From Alkaliphilus flagellatus (lineage in GTDB: Bacteria > Bacillota > Clostridia > Peptostreptococcales > Natronincolaceae): a stretch of 64,000 bases of DNA. This document shows positions 29,353 through 36,607 of the stretch, piece by piece. The translations under genes were made by a program, and so were the position numbers. The stretch covers positions 714,430-778,429 of the forward strand of contig NZ_JAHLQK010000001.1 of the NCBI RefSeq assembly GCF_018919215.1, written 5' to 3'. Below the pieces are notes generated by a model that saw only the letters and a program-made list of their open reading frames with translations, had not been told where the DNA came from and did no database searches. Numbering within the stretch: the first letter of the stretch is position 1; each line of letters starts with the position of its first letter.

Positions 29353-30825
29353 ATGACTAATAAAAAAGAAGTTATAGAAATGGGCTGGAACTTAGATAAC
29401 AGCTATATTACTTTACCAAAAATATTTTTTAGCAAAATTAATTTAAACCCAGTACGCTCACCTAAGTTAGTTATTCTCAACTATCCTTTAGCAAAATCCC
29501 TAGGGTTAAATAGTGATGCCCTTGAAGGCTATGAAGGTGTGTCAATACTTGCAGGTAATAAGACTATAGAAGATGGCGCTTTTATTGCTCAAGCCTATGC
29601 TGGTCATCAGTTTGGGAACTTTACAATGCTAGGAGATGGCAGAGCATTATTAATAGGTGAGCAAATAACACCTTTGGATGAAAGATATGACATTCAGCTT
29701 AAGGGCTCTGGAAGAACTCCATACTCTCGTGGAGGAGATGGAAGGGCAGTGCTTGGACCTATGCTTCGTGAATATATAATAAGTGAAGCCATGCATGGCC
29801 TTAGCATTCCGACTACACGTAGTTTGGCAGTAGTTAAAACTGGTGAATCTGTAATTCGTGAAAGTAAAAAAGAAGGCGCAATATTAACTCGTGTAGCTTC
29901 TAGTCACATTAGATTTGGTACCTTTGAATATGCATCGAAATTTGGTAGTACGAATCAACTTAAAGAGCTGGCTGATTATTCATTAAAAAGACATTTTCCA
30001 AATATAAAAGATGATGAGAATAAGTATCTTAATTTACTTAATGAAGTAATAAAATCTCATGCTAGTCTTGTTTCTAAATGGCAAACCGTTGGATTTATAC
30101 ATGGTGTTATGAATACTGATAATATGACCATTAGTGGAGAAACTATTGACTATGGTCCCTGTGCTTTTATGGATAATTATAACCCAAATACTGTATTTAG
30201 TTCCATTGATATTAAGGGACGTTATGCATATAAAAATCAGCCTATTATGGCTGAATGGAATTTATGTAGATTTGCTGAAACCTTATTACCTTTATTGCAT
30301 GAAAATCAGAAAGATGCTATAAAAATAGCTCAAGATGCTATTTCTAATTTCTCTGAGTTATATTATTTAAATTGGTTATCTAAAATGAGATCAAAACTTG
30401 GAATATTTAATGAAGAAGAACAAGATAAGGCCATCATTGAAGATTTACTTAATATGATGGAAAAGTACAGCGAAGATTATACTAATACGTTCCTTACATT
30501 GACCTTTAATAAGAATAAGGATAAAGACATGTTTAATAGTACAGAATTTGATAATTGGTATAAGGTGTGGCAAGAAAGACTTAAAAGGCAGCCACAGTCA
30601 AAGGAACTAGTACATCAGCTGATGAAGGAGTCTAATCCAGCAGTAATTCCAAGAAACCATAGGGTAGAAGAGGCAATAGCAGCTGGTGACAAAGGTGATT
30701 TTAGTGTTATGAGAAAGCTTCTTGATGTGATTTCAAGACCATATGAACATTCAAAAGACCAAGAGGAGTATGCAAAGCTACCTAAACCTTCAAATTGTCC
30801 TTACAGAACTTTTTGCGGGACATAG
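29353..30825 (+). CDS. selO: SelO/YdiU-family protein AMPylase
   Basis: SelO is a pseudokinase-fold enzyme that transfers AMP from ATP to serine, threonine or tyrosine residues on proteins and links to redox stress. The 490-aa sequence keeps the core blocks [41 protein letters not shown] and [20 protein letters not shown], which hold nucleotide and metal. The C-terminus [10 protein letters not shown] retains a cysteine near the end where eukaryotic SelO has selenocysteine. ATG 29353 follows GTAGGAG. It is monocistronic and ends near a terminator; the sirtuin gene follows. Confidence 0.92.
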   Translation: MTNKKEVIEMGWNLDNSYITLPKIFFSKINLNPVRSPKLVILNYPLAKSLGLNSDALEGYEGVSILAGNKTIEDGAFIAQAYAGHQFGNFTMLGDGRALLIGEQITPLDERYDIQLKGSGRTPYSRGGDGRAVLGPMLREYIISEAMHGLSIPTTRSLAVVKTGESVIRESKKEGAILTRVASSHIRFGTFEYASKFGSTNQLKELADYSLKRHFPNIKDDENKYLNLLNEVIKSHASLVSKWQTVGFIHGVMNTDNMTISGETIDYGPCAFMDNYNPNTVFSSIDIKGRYAYKNQPIMAEWNLCRFAETLLPLLHENQKDAIKIAQDAISNFSELYYLNWLSKMRSKLGIFNEEEQDKAIIEDLLNMMEKYSEDYTNTFLTLTFNKNKDKDMFNSTEFDNWYKVWQERLKRQPQSKELVHQLMKESNPAVIPRNHRVEEAIAAGDKGDFSVMRKLLDVISRPYEHSKDQEEYAKLPKPSNCPYRTFCGT

Positions 30826-30947
30826 GATTTAGTAGCGACAAGACCTTATCCTTGATAAGATCTCTAGGTTTAAAATTTATATGAAAAATTATGATATATA
30901 TTAAATTTAACCGTGGGTATTATGCCTACGAATAATCTTGGTAAAAA

Positions 30948-30990
30948 AATTCACGATAATATAATTGAGTATCATCGTGGATTTTTTTAT
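30948..30990 (+). terminator. terminator after selO
   Basis: AATTCACGAT pairs with ATCGTGGATT (one G-U) and is followed by TTTTTT. Two smaller hairpins (30840-30862 and around 30911-30930) lie between it and selO, so this 200-bp gap is mostly structured 3' UTR. Confidence 0.8.
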
Positions 30991-31050
30991 TAAATTAGCT
31001 TAAGTACTTAAATATTGGTATAATGTAGGCATAGCGAGGTGAAAAGTTTT

Positions 31051-31770
31051 ATGAGTATAGATAAGTTAAAAGAAATAGTAGACAACTCTACAAACATAGT
31101 ATTCTTTGGAGGGGCAGGGGTTTCTACCGAATCTGGAATTCCAGATTTCCGCTCTGCAGATGGTATTTATAATAAAAAAACTAATCTACTTTATAGTCCT
31201 GAGGAAATTTTAAGCCACAATTTTTTCTTTAAACATATCGAAGAATTTTACAAATTTTATAAAGAGAAAATGATATATCGTGAAGCAAAGCCTAATTATG
31301 CACACATAGCACTAGCAAAATTAGAGGATATTGGTAAATTAAAAGCAATTATTACACAAAATATTGATGGATTGCACCAAAAGGCTGGTAGTAAAAATGT
31401 TTTAGAGTTACATGGCTCTGTAAATCGTAATTATTGCATTGGATGCAATAAGTTTTACGATGTAGAATATGTCATAAGCTCTAAAGACATACCTGTATGT
31501 GCTTGTGGTGGTGTTATAAAGCCATATGTTGTTCTCTATGGGGAACAACTAGATGATAATATTATATCTAAAACAATAGATAGTATAAGTAAGGCAGATA
31601 CATTAATAGTCGGTGGAACTTCCTTAACTGTTTATCCAGCATCTAGTTTTTTAAAATATTTTAAAGGTAAACATTTAGTTTTAATTAATAAAACTCCTAC
31701 TCCTTGGGATAAGCAAGCAAACATAGTTATAAATACTAATATTTCTGATGTATTTAAAAAGATTATATAA
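31051..31770 (+). CDS. cobB: Sir2-family NAD-dependent protein deacylase
   Basis: A 239-aa sirtuin that removes acyl groups from lysines using NAD+. It has the NAD site FGGAGVSTESGIPDFRS, the TQNIDGLHQKAGS motif, the catalytic histidine in LELHGSVNRNYC, and a four-cysteine zinc site (CIGC...CACG). The GVIKPYVVLYGEQLD segment and the closing GGTSLTVYPASS complete the fold. ATG 31051 is 9 bases after GAGGTG; an earlier GTG at 31039 overlaps that RBS. The 660 bp after it hold leader ORFs and RNA hairpins of the vat gene. Confidence 0.93.
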   Translation: MSIDKLKEIVDNSTNIVFFGGAGVSTESGIPDFRSADGIYNKKTNLLYSPEEILSHNFFFKHIEEFYKFYKEKMIYREAKPNYAHIALAKLEDIGKLKAIITQNIDGLHQKAGSKNVLELHGSVNRNYCIGCNKFYDVEYVISSKDIPVCACGGVIKPYVVLYGEQLDDNIISKTIDSISKADTLIVGGTSLTVYPASSFLKYFKGKHLVLINKTPTPWDKQANIVINTNISDVFKKII

Positions 31771-31775
31771 GTATA

Positions 31776-31804
31776 TTGACAATAATATGAAGAAAAAATG
31801 TAAT
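31776..31804 (+). promoter_or_regulatory. promoter for the first vat-region leader RNA
   Basis: TTGACA (31776-31781) and TGTAAT (31799-31804) are 17 bp apart. The predicted transcript of about 145 nt contains one small ORF and ends at the terminator at 31921-31954. Confidence 0.6.
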
Positions 31805-31840
31805 TAAAATACAACTAATCAATAAGAGAGGAGTAGTACA

Positions 31841-31915
31841 ATGAAAAATTTATTTAACTTAAATAATAAAAAATATATACCTACTGCTCCAAGAGATAAA
31901 TATACAAGTATTTAA
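31841..31915 (+). CDS. 24-codon leader peptide, MKNLFN/TAP type (copy 1)
   Basis: A short ORF with a strong RBS (AGAGAGGAGTAGTACA before ATG) encodes 24 residues: it begins MKNLFNLNNKKYIP, continues TAPRDKY and ends TSI. A related 20-residue peptide lies at 54390 ahead of an rRNA methyltransferase gene; both share MKNLFN, a basic middle, and Y-x-TAP-x-D. This copy is followed after 6 bp by a terminator. Promoter, RBS, tiny ORF and terminator together look like a ribosome-sensing attenuator. Whether the peptide itself does anything is unknown. Confidence 0.6.
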   Translation: MKNLFNLNNKKYIPTAPRDKYTSI

Positions 31916-31920
31916 TTCAT

Positions 31921-31954
31921 AACCGTATTGATGAGATATTCAATATGGTTTTTT
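31921..31954 (+). terminator. terminator following the first leader ORF
   Basis: AACCGTATTGA pairs with TCAATATGGTT (one G-U) around eight bases, followed by TTTT. It starts 6 bp after the leader stop codon. Confidence 0.85.
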
Positions 31955-31966
31955 AATAAATATTTG

Positions 31967-31995
31967 TTGACAATAAGAGGGTTAGGTTATATACT
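31967..31995 (+). promoter_or_regulatory. promoter of the vat leader region
   Basis: A consensus TTGACA (31967-31972) lies 17 bp from TATACT (31990-31995). Transcription would start near 32002, about 440 nt before the vat start codon. Confidence 0.75.
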
Positions 31996-32035
31996 TAACT
32001 AAAATTATAATGATATAAAAAGGAGATTTAAGGAG

Positions 32036-32059
32036 ATGGATATAACAGTTCTTAATTAA
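32036..32059 (+). CDS. 7-codon leader peptide MDITVLN upstream of vat
   Basis: ATG 32036 follows AAAAGGAG at about 10 bases and encodes MDITVLN then TAA. Codons 5-8 (GTTCTTAA) are perfectly complementary to TTAAGAAC at about 32139-32146, so a ribosome on this ORF would change the folding of the RNA downstream. It is proposed as the sensing ORF of the vat attenuator. Confidence 0.5.
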   Translation: MDITVLN

Positions 32060-32146
32060 ACTATTAAAATTAAATAGTTTGAAATGCTTAAAAAGTTCTA
32101 GAATAGAACTTCATTTAATCATGCATTTTAAGAACAATATCTTCTA
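32047..32146 (+). promoter_or_regulatory. folded leader RNA of vat (competing hairpins)
   Basis: Nested pairings are visible: GTTCTTAA with TTAAGAAC as the outer stem, AAACTATT with AATAGTTT, AAATGC with GCATTT and AGTTCTA with TAGAACT. Since the outer 5' arm is inside the uORF, ribosome position decides whether it can form. The remaining 140 bp to the terminator is AT-rich with no other clear element. Confidence 0.5.
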
Positions 32147-32289
32147 TTAAACTCTTTTATATAAACAGAATAACTATAAATATACACATATAAAAATATA
32201 TGTTTGTTTTCTTATAATTAAAATATAGGCTAAATATATATTGTGTATTAAGTTTAATTTGAATGTAATAAAAGGTCTTTATATAAATA

Positions 32290-32337
32290 AAATCCCCATG
32301 GGTGATATTGTTCATCTGTGGGGATTTTTGTTTTTTT
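32290..32337 (+). terminator. attenuator-type terminator before vat
   Basis: AATCCCCA pairs with TGGGGATT, with an inner TGA/TCA pairing, followed by TTTTTGTTTTTTT. It lies between the vat promoter and the vat gene, so vat expression needs read-through. Confidence 0.85.
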
Positions 32338-32355
32338 ATGTAAGGAGGAAAGCAT

Positions 32356-32391
32356 ATGTTGTTAGAAGCTTTAAATATAAAAATTATGTAA
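32356..32391 (+). CDS. 11-codon small ORF MLLEALNIKIM just upstream of vat
   Basis: ATG 32356 follows TAAGGAGG at 7 bases and encodes MLLEALNIKIM then TAA, 49 bp before the vat start. The strong RBS suggests it is translated; it may be a third leader ORF of the vat control region or a chance ORF. Confidence 0.4.
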   Translation: MLLEALNIKIM

Positions 32392-32440
32392 AGGTAAAAC
32401 TAAGTAAAAATTAAATTTAACTATAAAGGAGATAAGATAT

Positions 32441-33079
32441 ATGAATAAATTTGGCCCAAATCCAAACAGTATTTATCCTAATGAAAACATAAAGAGTATT
32501 TGTTATATAAGAAATGTTATTAAAAATCCTAATATTCAGGTTGGAGAGTACACTTATTATGATGATGTAGATGGAGCAGAAAAATTTGAAGATCATGTTA
32601 CACACCATTATGAGTTTATAGGTGATAAACTTATTATAGGTAAGTTTTGTGCAATAGCAAAAGGAATAGAATTTGTCATGAATGGTGCAAACCACAGAAT
32701 GAACTCTGTAACAACCTATCCTTTTAATATTATGGGGGGTGGATGGGAAAAAGCCACACCTACCCTTGAAGATTTACCTTTTAAGGGAGATACTATTGTT
32801 GGCAATGATGTATGGATTGGACAGAATGTTACAGTAATGCCTGGTGTGCATATTGGAGATGGTTCAATTATTGCTGCTAATTCTGTAGTAACAAAAGATG
32901 TTCCTCCATATCATATTGCTGGAGGTAATCCATGTAAAATTATAAAAAAGAGATTTGATGATGAATTGATTAATTATTTATTAAAATTAAAATGGTGGGA
33001 TTGGTGTGAAGAAAAAATCTTTGAAAATCTTGAAGTACTTTGTAGCCCAGATTTAGATAGAATTAAGTCTATCAAATAA
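32441..33079 (+). CDS. Vat-type xenobiotic/streptogramin A acetyltransferase
   Basis: This 212-aa left-handed beta-helix acetyltransferase (hexapeptide-repeat family) is very close in layout to VatA-VatE: an N-terminal GPNPNSIYP segment, VGEYTYYDD, IGKFCAIAKGIEFVMNGANHRM with the catalytic histidine, GWEKATPTLEDLPFKGDTIVGNDVWIG, and the helical C-terminus KLKWWDW. Known Vat enzymes acetylate the hydroxyl of streptogramin A, using acetyl-CoA; some relatives are CatB chloramphenicol acetyltransferases. The sequence fits Vat better than CatB. ATG 32441 follows AAAGGAGATAAG. The upstream leader with uORFs and a terminator suggests antibiotic-induced expression. Confidence 0.88.
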   Translation: MNKFGPNPNSIYPNENIKSICYIRNVIKNPNIQVGEYTYYDDVDGAEKFEDHVTHHYEFIGDKLIIGKFCAIAKGIEFVMNGANHRMNSVTTYPFNIMGGGWEKATPTLEDLPFKGDTIVGNDVWIGQNVTVMPGVHIGDGSIIAANSVVTKDVPPYHIAGGNPCKIIKKRFDDELINYLLKLKWWDWCEEKIFENLEVLCSPDLDRIKSIK

Positions 33080-33174
33080 CTTTTTAAGGTGAGAATAATT
33101 TTTTGATAGGAGAAATTTTGAATAGAGGATATCATTTCTGTTATTCGTCTTCACCATTGAAACAAAGGAAAGCT

Positions 33175-33201
33175 ATGTTGATGAAAAAACATACAAACTA
33201 A
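33175..33201 (+). CDS. 8-codon small ORF MLMKKHTN upstream of deaminase gene
   Basis: ATG 33175 follows AAAGGAAAG and encodes MLMKKHTN then TAA, 64 bp before the deaminase gene. No terminator hairpin follows, so a leader role is only suggested by analogy with its neighbours. The rest of the 185-bp gap shows no clear element. Confidence 0.25.
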   Translation: MLMKKHTN

Positions 33202-33264
33202 TATGTATTATTAATATATTGTGTACTAATTTGAATATAGAATTTACTTGAAAGGATTATGACT

Positions 33265-33642
33265 ATGAAATTTGATGAATTATATGATATTGCAAAAAAT
33301 ACATTGAATCCTAGAAAACTTTCTAAAAACTCTTATGCTGGTTCTGTTGCAGCAGCTATTTTGAGTGAAAGTGGAAAAGTTTATACTGGAGTATGTATAG
33401 ATACACCTTGTTCTATGGGATTCTGTGCAGAACACGCGGCTATTGCTGCTATGATTACTGCTGGAGAGAATAGAATAACAAAAGTAATTGCAGTTTATGA
33501 AGATGGCACAATAATTCCACCATGTGGAAGATGTAGAGAATTTATTTGCCAAATCCATGATGAAAACTACAAATGCGAAGTAATGATAAAAAAGGATCAG
33601 ATACTTACTATTAATGATTTATTACCATCTCGATGGGAATAG
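33265..33642 (+). CDS. cytidine deaminase-family protein, blasticidin-S deaminase-like
   Basis: A 125-aa zinc deaminase with the catalytic signature [11 protein letters not shown] (zinc ligand Cys and proton-shuttle Glu) and PCGRCREFI (two zinc cysteines). The N-terminal half [24 protein letters not shown] and the end [11 protein letters not shown] resemble blasticidin-S deaminase, which also ends in LLPS-like sequence, more than housekeeping cytidine deaminases. A cytidine deaminase role cannot be excluded. ATG 33265 is 8-9 bases after AAAGGA; ATG 33259 is only 2 bases away from it. Location beside vat supports a resistance role. Confidence 0.75.
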   Translation: MKFDELYDIAKNTLNPRKLSKNSYAGSVAAAILSESGKVYTGVCIDTPCSMGFCAEHAAIAAMITAGENRITKVIAVYEDGTIIPPCGRCREFICQIHDENYKCEVMIKKDQILTINDLLPSRWE

Positions 33643-33699
33643 AATTAATTCGTAATTTAAAATAAATAAGAACAGTAGAGAAAAAGGAGTCAAGTAGTT

Positions 33700-33726
33700 A
33701 TGAGAAAATTTATTATTAACACATAG
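33700..33726 (+). CDS. 8-codon leader peptide MRKFIINT
   Basis: ATG 33700 follows AAAAAGGAGTCAAG and encodes MRKFIINT then TAG. The last codons (AAC ACA TAG) are inside the 5' arm of a hairpin that competes with a terminator, so this ORF is placed exactly as attenuator leader peptides are. Confidence 0.55.
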   Translation: MRKFIINT

Positions 33727-33773
33727 CAAAGGCTATTGTGTTAAAAACATAATCAAGTAAATAGCCTTTGTTT
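33716..33773 (+). promoter_or_regulatory. attenuator: mutually exclusive hairpins before CD3324-family gene
   Basis: Structure A pairs TTAACACA-TAGC (33716-33727) with GCTA-T-TGTGTTAA (33732-33744). Structure B pairs CAAAGGCTATT (33727-33737) with AATAGCCTTTG (33760-33770), 11 bp perfect, then GTTTAAT. The two share 33727-33737, so they cannot coexist. B is the terminator-like form; A would be the antiterminator and its 5' arm is covered when a ribosome sits on the leader ORF. Confidence 0.65.
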
Positions 33774-33811
33774 AATCCTAAGTAAGAAAAGTTAAATTTA
33801 GGAGGAGCAAA

Positions 33812-34084
33812 ATGTGCTATATTAAAGCAGAAGACATATTTCCAAAAGAGATAATAAATTTAATCCAACAGTATGTTGATGGAGAATATATATATATTCC
33901 TAAAAAAGAAGGTAATAGAAAAAAATGGGGAGAAACGACTAACACAAGAAAAGAAATTAAAATTAGAAATGAAGATATTTATGAAGAATATAATAAGGGC
34001 ATAGATAAAGAATCTCTTGCTACAAAATATTTTTTATCAAGAAAAAGTATAGACAGAATTATTTTACAGCAAAAAAGAAAATAA
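33812..34084 (+). CDS. CD3324-family small HTH protein (copy 1)
   Basis: A 90-aa protein of the CD3324 family. The N-terminal half is KAEDIFPKEIINLIQQYVDGEYIYIPKK; the C-terminal half is a Mor-like helix-turn-helix (IYEEYNKGIDKESLATKYFLSRKSIDRII), where YNKG...LA..Y.LS...I..I is the typical HTH pattern. It is a likely small DNA-binding protein of unknown target. A paralogue about half identical lies 300 bp downstream. ATG 33812 follows TTAGGAGGAGC. Its 3' end and terminator are partly duplicated at 35511-35625. Confidence 0.75.
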   Translation: MCYIKAEDIFPKEIINLIQQYVDGEYIYIPKKEGNRKKWGETTNTRKEIKIRNEDIYEEYNKGIDKESLATKYFLSRKSIDRIILQQKRK

Positions 34085-34091
34085 TTAGCTT

Positions 34092-34137
34092 AATGAGCCA
34101 TAAATTAACTTTATATAGTTTATGGCTTATTTTTATT
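34092..34137 (+). terminator. terminator after first CD3324-family gene
   Basis: ATGAGCCATAAA pairs with TTTATGGCTTAT and is followed by TTTTATTT. A diverged copy of this terminator is present near 35570-35613. Confidence 0.8.
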
Positions 34138-34226
34138 TAGTAAATTTCATGTAAAAATATGAAAGGTGGTATAATTTATATTTATGTTATAATGAAGAAC
34201 AAATAAATTTAAAAGGGGGAATGCAT

Positions 34227-34280
34227 ATGTTAATAAATTTAATCAAATTTATTGAATTAAGCTCCGAGCAAAGACTGTAA
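34227..34280 (+). CDS. 17-codon leader peptide MLINLIKFIELSSEQRL
   Basis: ATG 34227 follows AAAAGGGGG at 7 bases (ATG 34221 is in frame but too close). It encodes MLINLIKFIELSSEQRL then TAA. The last codons, GAGCAAAGACT (34266-34276), can pair along 11 bases (one G-U) with AGTTTTTGCTC (34342-34352), 37 bp before the next gene. This again couples uORF translation to RNA folding near the downstream RBS. Confidence 0.5.
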   Translation: MLINLIKFIELSSEQRL

Positions 34281-34388
34281 TATAAATCAAAACATGATTT
34301 GTTAGGGGTTTTATGTAAAAATTTAAATAAGTGTTTTGTGTAGTTTTTGCTCAATTATTTACCCCGAAAGTAAATAGGAGTAGATAAA

Positions 34389-34658
34389 GTGAAATATAAA
34401 AAAGCACAAGATATATTACCTAAAGATATTCTTGAATTAATTCAAGAATACATGGATGGTGGCTATTTATATATACCAAGAAAATTTGAAAATAAGAGAT
34501 CTTGGGGTGAATCAAGTGGTTCAAAGTTTGAGATAAGAGAAAGAAATATAGAGATATATAATAAATATAAAGAAGGTATATCAGTTAAACAACTTGCTAA
34601 AGAATATTATCTATCTCAAAGTAGTATAAGAAGAATAATATGTCAACATAATATATAG
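34389..34658 (+). CDS. CD3324-family small HTH protein (copy 2)
   Basis: An 89-aa paralogue of the preceding small protein, sharing KAQDILPKDILELIQEYMDGGYLYIPRK and the HTH IYNKYKEGISVKQLAKEYYLSQSSIRRII. GTG 34389 follows AATAGGAGTAG. Having two diverged copies, each with its own leader ORF, suggests an old duplication with separate regulation. The DNA target is unknown. Confidence 0.75.
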   Translation: MKYKKAQDILPKDILELIQEYMDGGYLYIPRKFENKRSWGESSGSKFEIRERNIEIYNKYKEGISVKQLAKEYYLSQSSIRRIICQHNI

Positions 34659-34659
34659 T

Positions 34660-34699
34660 AAAGTGGATACTTAATTTAAGACTAAGTATCCACTTTTTA
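34660..34699 (+). terminator. terminator after second CD3324-family gene
   Basis: AAGTGGATACTTA pairs perfectly with TAAGTATCCACTT and is followed by TTTAT. Confidence 0.9.
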
Positions 34700-34716
34700 T
34701 ATAAAGAAGATTATGA

Positions 34717-34827
34717 TTTTCAATAGACAAACTTAAACAACTAGCGAAGATAATTTGTGCTCAAAATCTTTACAGAGGCATTCTCAAACGTGCAATAAGC
34801 AAAGAATATATGATAAAATTAAATTAA
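34717..34827 (+). pseudogene. possible decayed coding fragment
   Basis: An open stretch of 36 codons without a start codon reads ...DKLKQLAKIICAQNLYR... and ends in KEYMIKLN before a stop. Its codon use looks like coding sequence, but no family can be assigned. The following 210 bp before ridA is AT-rich; TTATCAA/TTGATAA near 34908-34973 could form a hairpin, but nothing else is clear. Confidence 0.25.
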
Positions 34828-35039
34828 ATTATAAAACATATAAATTATAATTTAATTTTTAATACTTAGAAAGAAGTATCCAAATAGGAAAAAAATTCAC
34901 TAAAATCCTTATCAATGGGTGTTGGATATTTTACAGCTATTTTTTCCTAGAATAATCTTGATAAAAGTAGAGGATATATAAAAATAGAAAGGTTGATTCT
35001 AAAAATTACTATAAAATTAATAAAGTGAGGTGCCAATAA

Positions 35040-35447
35040 ATGATAAATGAACAGAATAGTGCCAAAATTGAAAGAGTAGACCCTACAAATATTCCGTCTC
35101 CTGTCGGAAAATACAGCCATATAACAAAGATACCAAAGAACGCTGATATTTTTGTGACTTCAGGCCAAGTAGGTGTGGATATAGATAACAATATTCCTGA
35201 ATCAATTAATGATCAAGTGGAGAATACGTTTAAAAATATTGCTGATCTATTAGCATCTCAACAATTATCTGCCGATAATGTAATTAAGGTTAATATTTGG
35301 GCAACTGAAGAAATTGATTGGGATTATTTATATGGTAAGTGGGATTCATTATTTGGAACAGAATATCCTTCAATGACTGTTGCATATATAAATGCACTAG
35401 GCTTACCTGAATTGAAAATAGAAATAGAATTATGGGCTGCAAAATAA
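35040..35447 (+). CDS. RidA/YjgF-family protein
   Basis: A 135-aa member of the RidA (YjgF/YER057c/UK114) superfamily. Canonical RidA hydrolyses reactive enamine/imine intermediates to keto acids. Family features are IPSPVGKYSHITKIPKNADIFVTSGQVGVD, the DQVENTFKNIADLLA helix, and YPSMTVAYINALGLPELKIEIELWA at the end. The usual arginine in the R-TxxV motif of RidA is not seen here (PSMTVAY instead of PARTTV-like), so it is probably a Rid-subfamily paralogue with altered substrate use. ATG 35040 follows GTGAGGTG. Confidence 0.82.
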   Translation: MINEQNSAKIERVDPTNIPSPVGKYSHITKIPKNADIFVTSGQVGVDIDNNIPESINDQVENTFKNIADLLASQQLSADNVIKVNIWATEEIDWDYLYGKWDSLFGTEYPSMTVAYINALGLPELKIEIELWAAK

Positions 35448-35453
35448 TTATTG

Positions 35454-35625
35454 TACCTTGTTCTATGAGATTTTGTGCAGAGTACGCGGCTATTGGGTTA
35501 AAAAAATATAACCAAGAAAAGTATATACAGAATTATTTTACAGCAAAAAAGAAAATAATTAGCTCAATGAGCCATGAATTAGTTTTATATAGTTTATGGC
35601 TCATTTTTATTTAGTAAAAGTTATT
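35454..35625 (+). repeat. chimeric duplication scar: deaminase piece joined to CD3324-gene 3' end
   Basis: The first about 42 bases (from 35454, CCTTGTTCTATGAGATTTTG onwards) are a diverged copy of the zinc-ligand coding region of the deaminase gene (about 33407-33446). After a short junction, 35511-35625 copies the 3' end and terminator of the first CD3324-family gene (about 34035-34150), including ATTATTTTACAGCAAAAAAG. A 60-codon ORF at 35432-35614 runs across both and is therefore an accident of the join. The direct order of the two pieces with an internal deletion suggests a duplication followed by a deletion. Confidence 0.75.
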
Positions 35626-35698
35626 AAGGTTGTATCATAAAAAATACTAGGATAAGATATAAGAATATAATGTAAATATAGAAAAGGAGAAACTAAAA

Positions 35699-36601
35699 AT
35701 GGGTGGGAATTTATTAATTAATAATAAAAGATATATTTATAGATCTAATTACAAAGATGACAGTATTTTAAGAGATAGTTTTAATAGTTTAACAGAAAAA
35801 ACTTATGATTTTAATTTTAAACAATGGTATGAGGATGGCTATTGGGGAGATAAATACATACCATATTCTTTGTTAGATGGAGATAAGGTAGTATCTAATG
35901 TTTCGGTAAATATCATAGATTTTTTGATTTTAGGAGAGCAAAAGAGATATGTACAAATTGGTACTGTTATGACAGATGAAGATTATAGAGGACAAGGATT
36001 AAGCAGAGCACTTATGGAGGTAGTCTTAAAAGAATGGGAGGATAAATGTGATCTTATTTATCTTTTTGCTAATGACAGTGTTCTTGATTTTTACCCTAAA
36101 TTTGGGTTTGATGTGTGCAATGAATATCAATACTCAATAGACAAAGTTAAAGAGGATAAGCCAGAAAAAATAAGAAAGATGAGTATGGATAATGATAAGG
36201 ATAGAGAATTTGTTTACAATATGGCTTGCAATACAATACCTCTCTCAAAGGTTTCTATGAAAAATAATGCATCTCTTATAATGTTTTATTGTACATATTT
36301 TATGAAGGACAGTATTTATTATATTGAGGACTATGATGCGGTGGTTATTTGTGAGTTTAATGAAGAGGTTTTATATGTGCAAGATGTATTTGCCACAAAA
36401 GAAGTAAAATTAGATAAAATTATTAATGCAGTGATGACTGATAAAACTAAGAAAGTAGTTTTAGGATTTACTCCAAATAATATTTCTTCTTATGAAAAAA
36501 GTTTGGTAAATGAGGAAGATACGACTCTTTTTATTAAGAGAGGAAAAGATAACCCATTTAAAGCAGGAGACTTAATGTTCCCTATATTGTCTCATGCATA
36601 A
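35699..36601 (+). CDS. GNAT-family N-acetyltransferase
   Basis: A 300-aa protein with an N-terminal GNAT domain, whose acetyl-CoA pyrophosphate loop is seen in VMTDEDYRGQGLSRALMEVVL, followed by YLFANDSVLDFYPKFGFDV. The C-terminal 130 residues form a second region typical of GNATs that lack a defined substrate. ATG 35699 follows AAAAGGAGAAAC. Substrate unknown. It follows a rearranged stretch and precedes a MutS-like remnant. Confidence 0.8.
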   Translation: MGGNLLINNKRYIYRSNYKDDSILRDSFNSLTEKTYDFNFKQWYEDGYWGDKYIPYSLLDGDKVVSNVSVNIIDFLILGEQKRYVQIGTVMTDEDYRGQGLSRALMEVVLKEWEDKCDLIYLFANDSVLDFYPKFGFDVCNEYQYSIDKVKEDKPEKIRKMSMDNDKDREFVYNMACNTIPLSKVSMKNNASLIMFYCTYFMKDSIYYIEDYDAVVICEFNEEVLYVQDVFATKEVKLDKIINAVMTDKTKKVVLGFTPNNISSYEKSLVNEEDTTLFIKRGKDNPFKAGDLMFPILSHA

Positions 36602-36607
36602 TGATAA

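Noticed and set aside
33079-33258. Full attenuator upstream of the deaminase gene
   Set aside because: A small ORF exists, but no terminator or competing hairpins could be found, so only the ORF is listed with low confidence.
35432-35614. 60-codon ORF as a novel small gene
   Set aside because: Its two halves are copies of pieces of two nearby genes in a scar; the frame is accidental.
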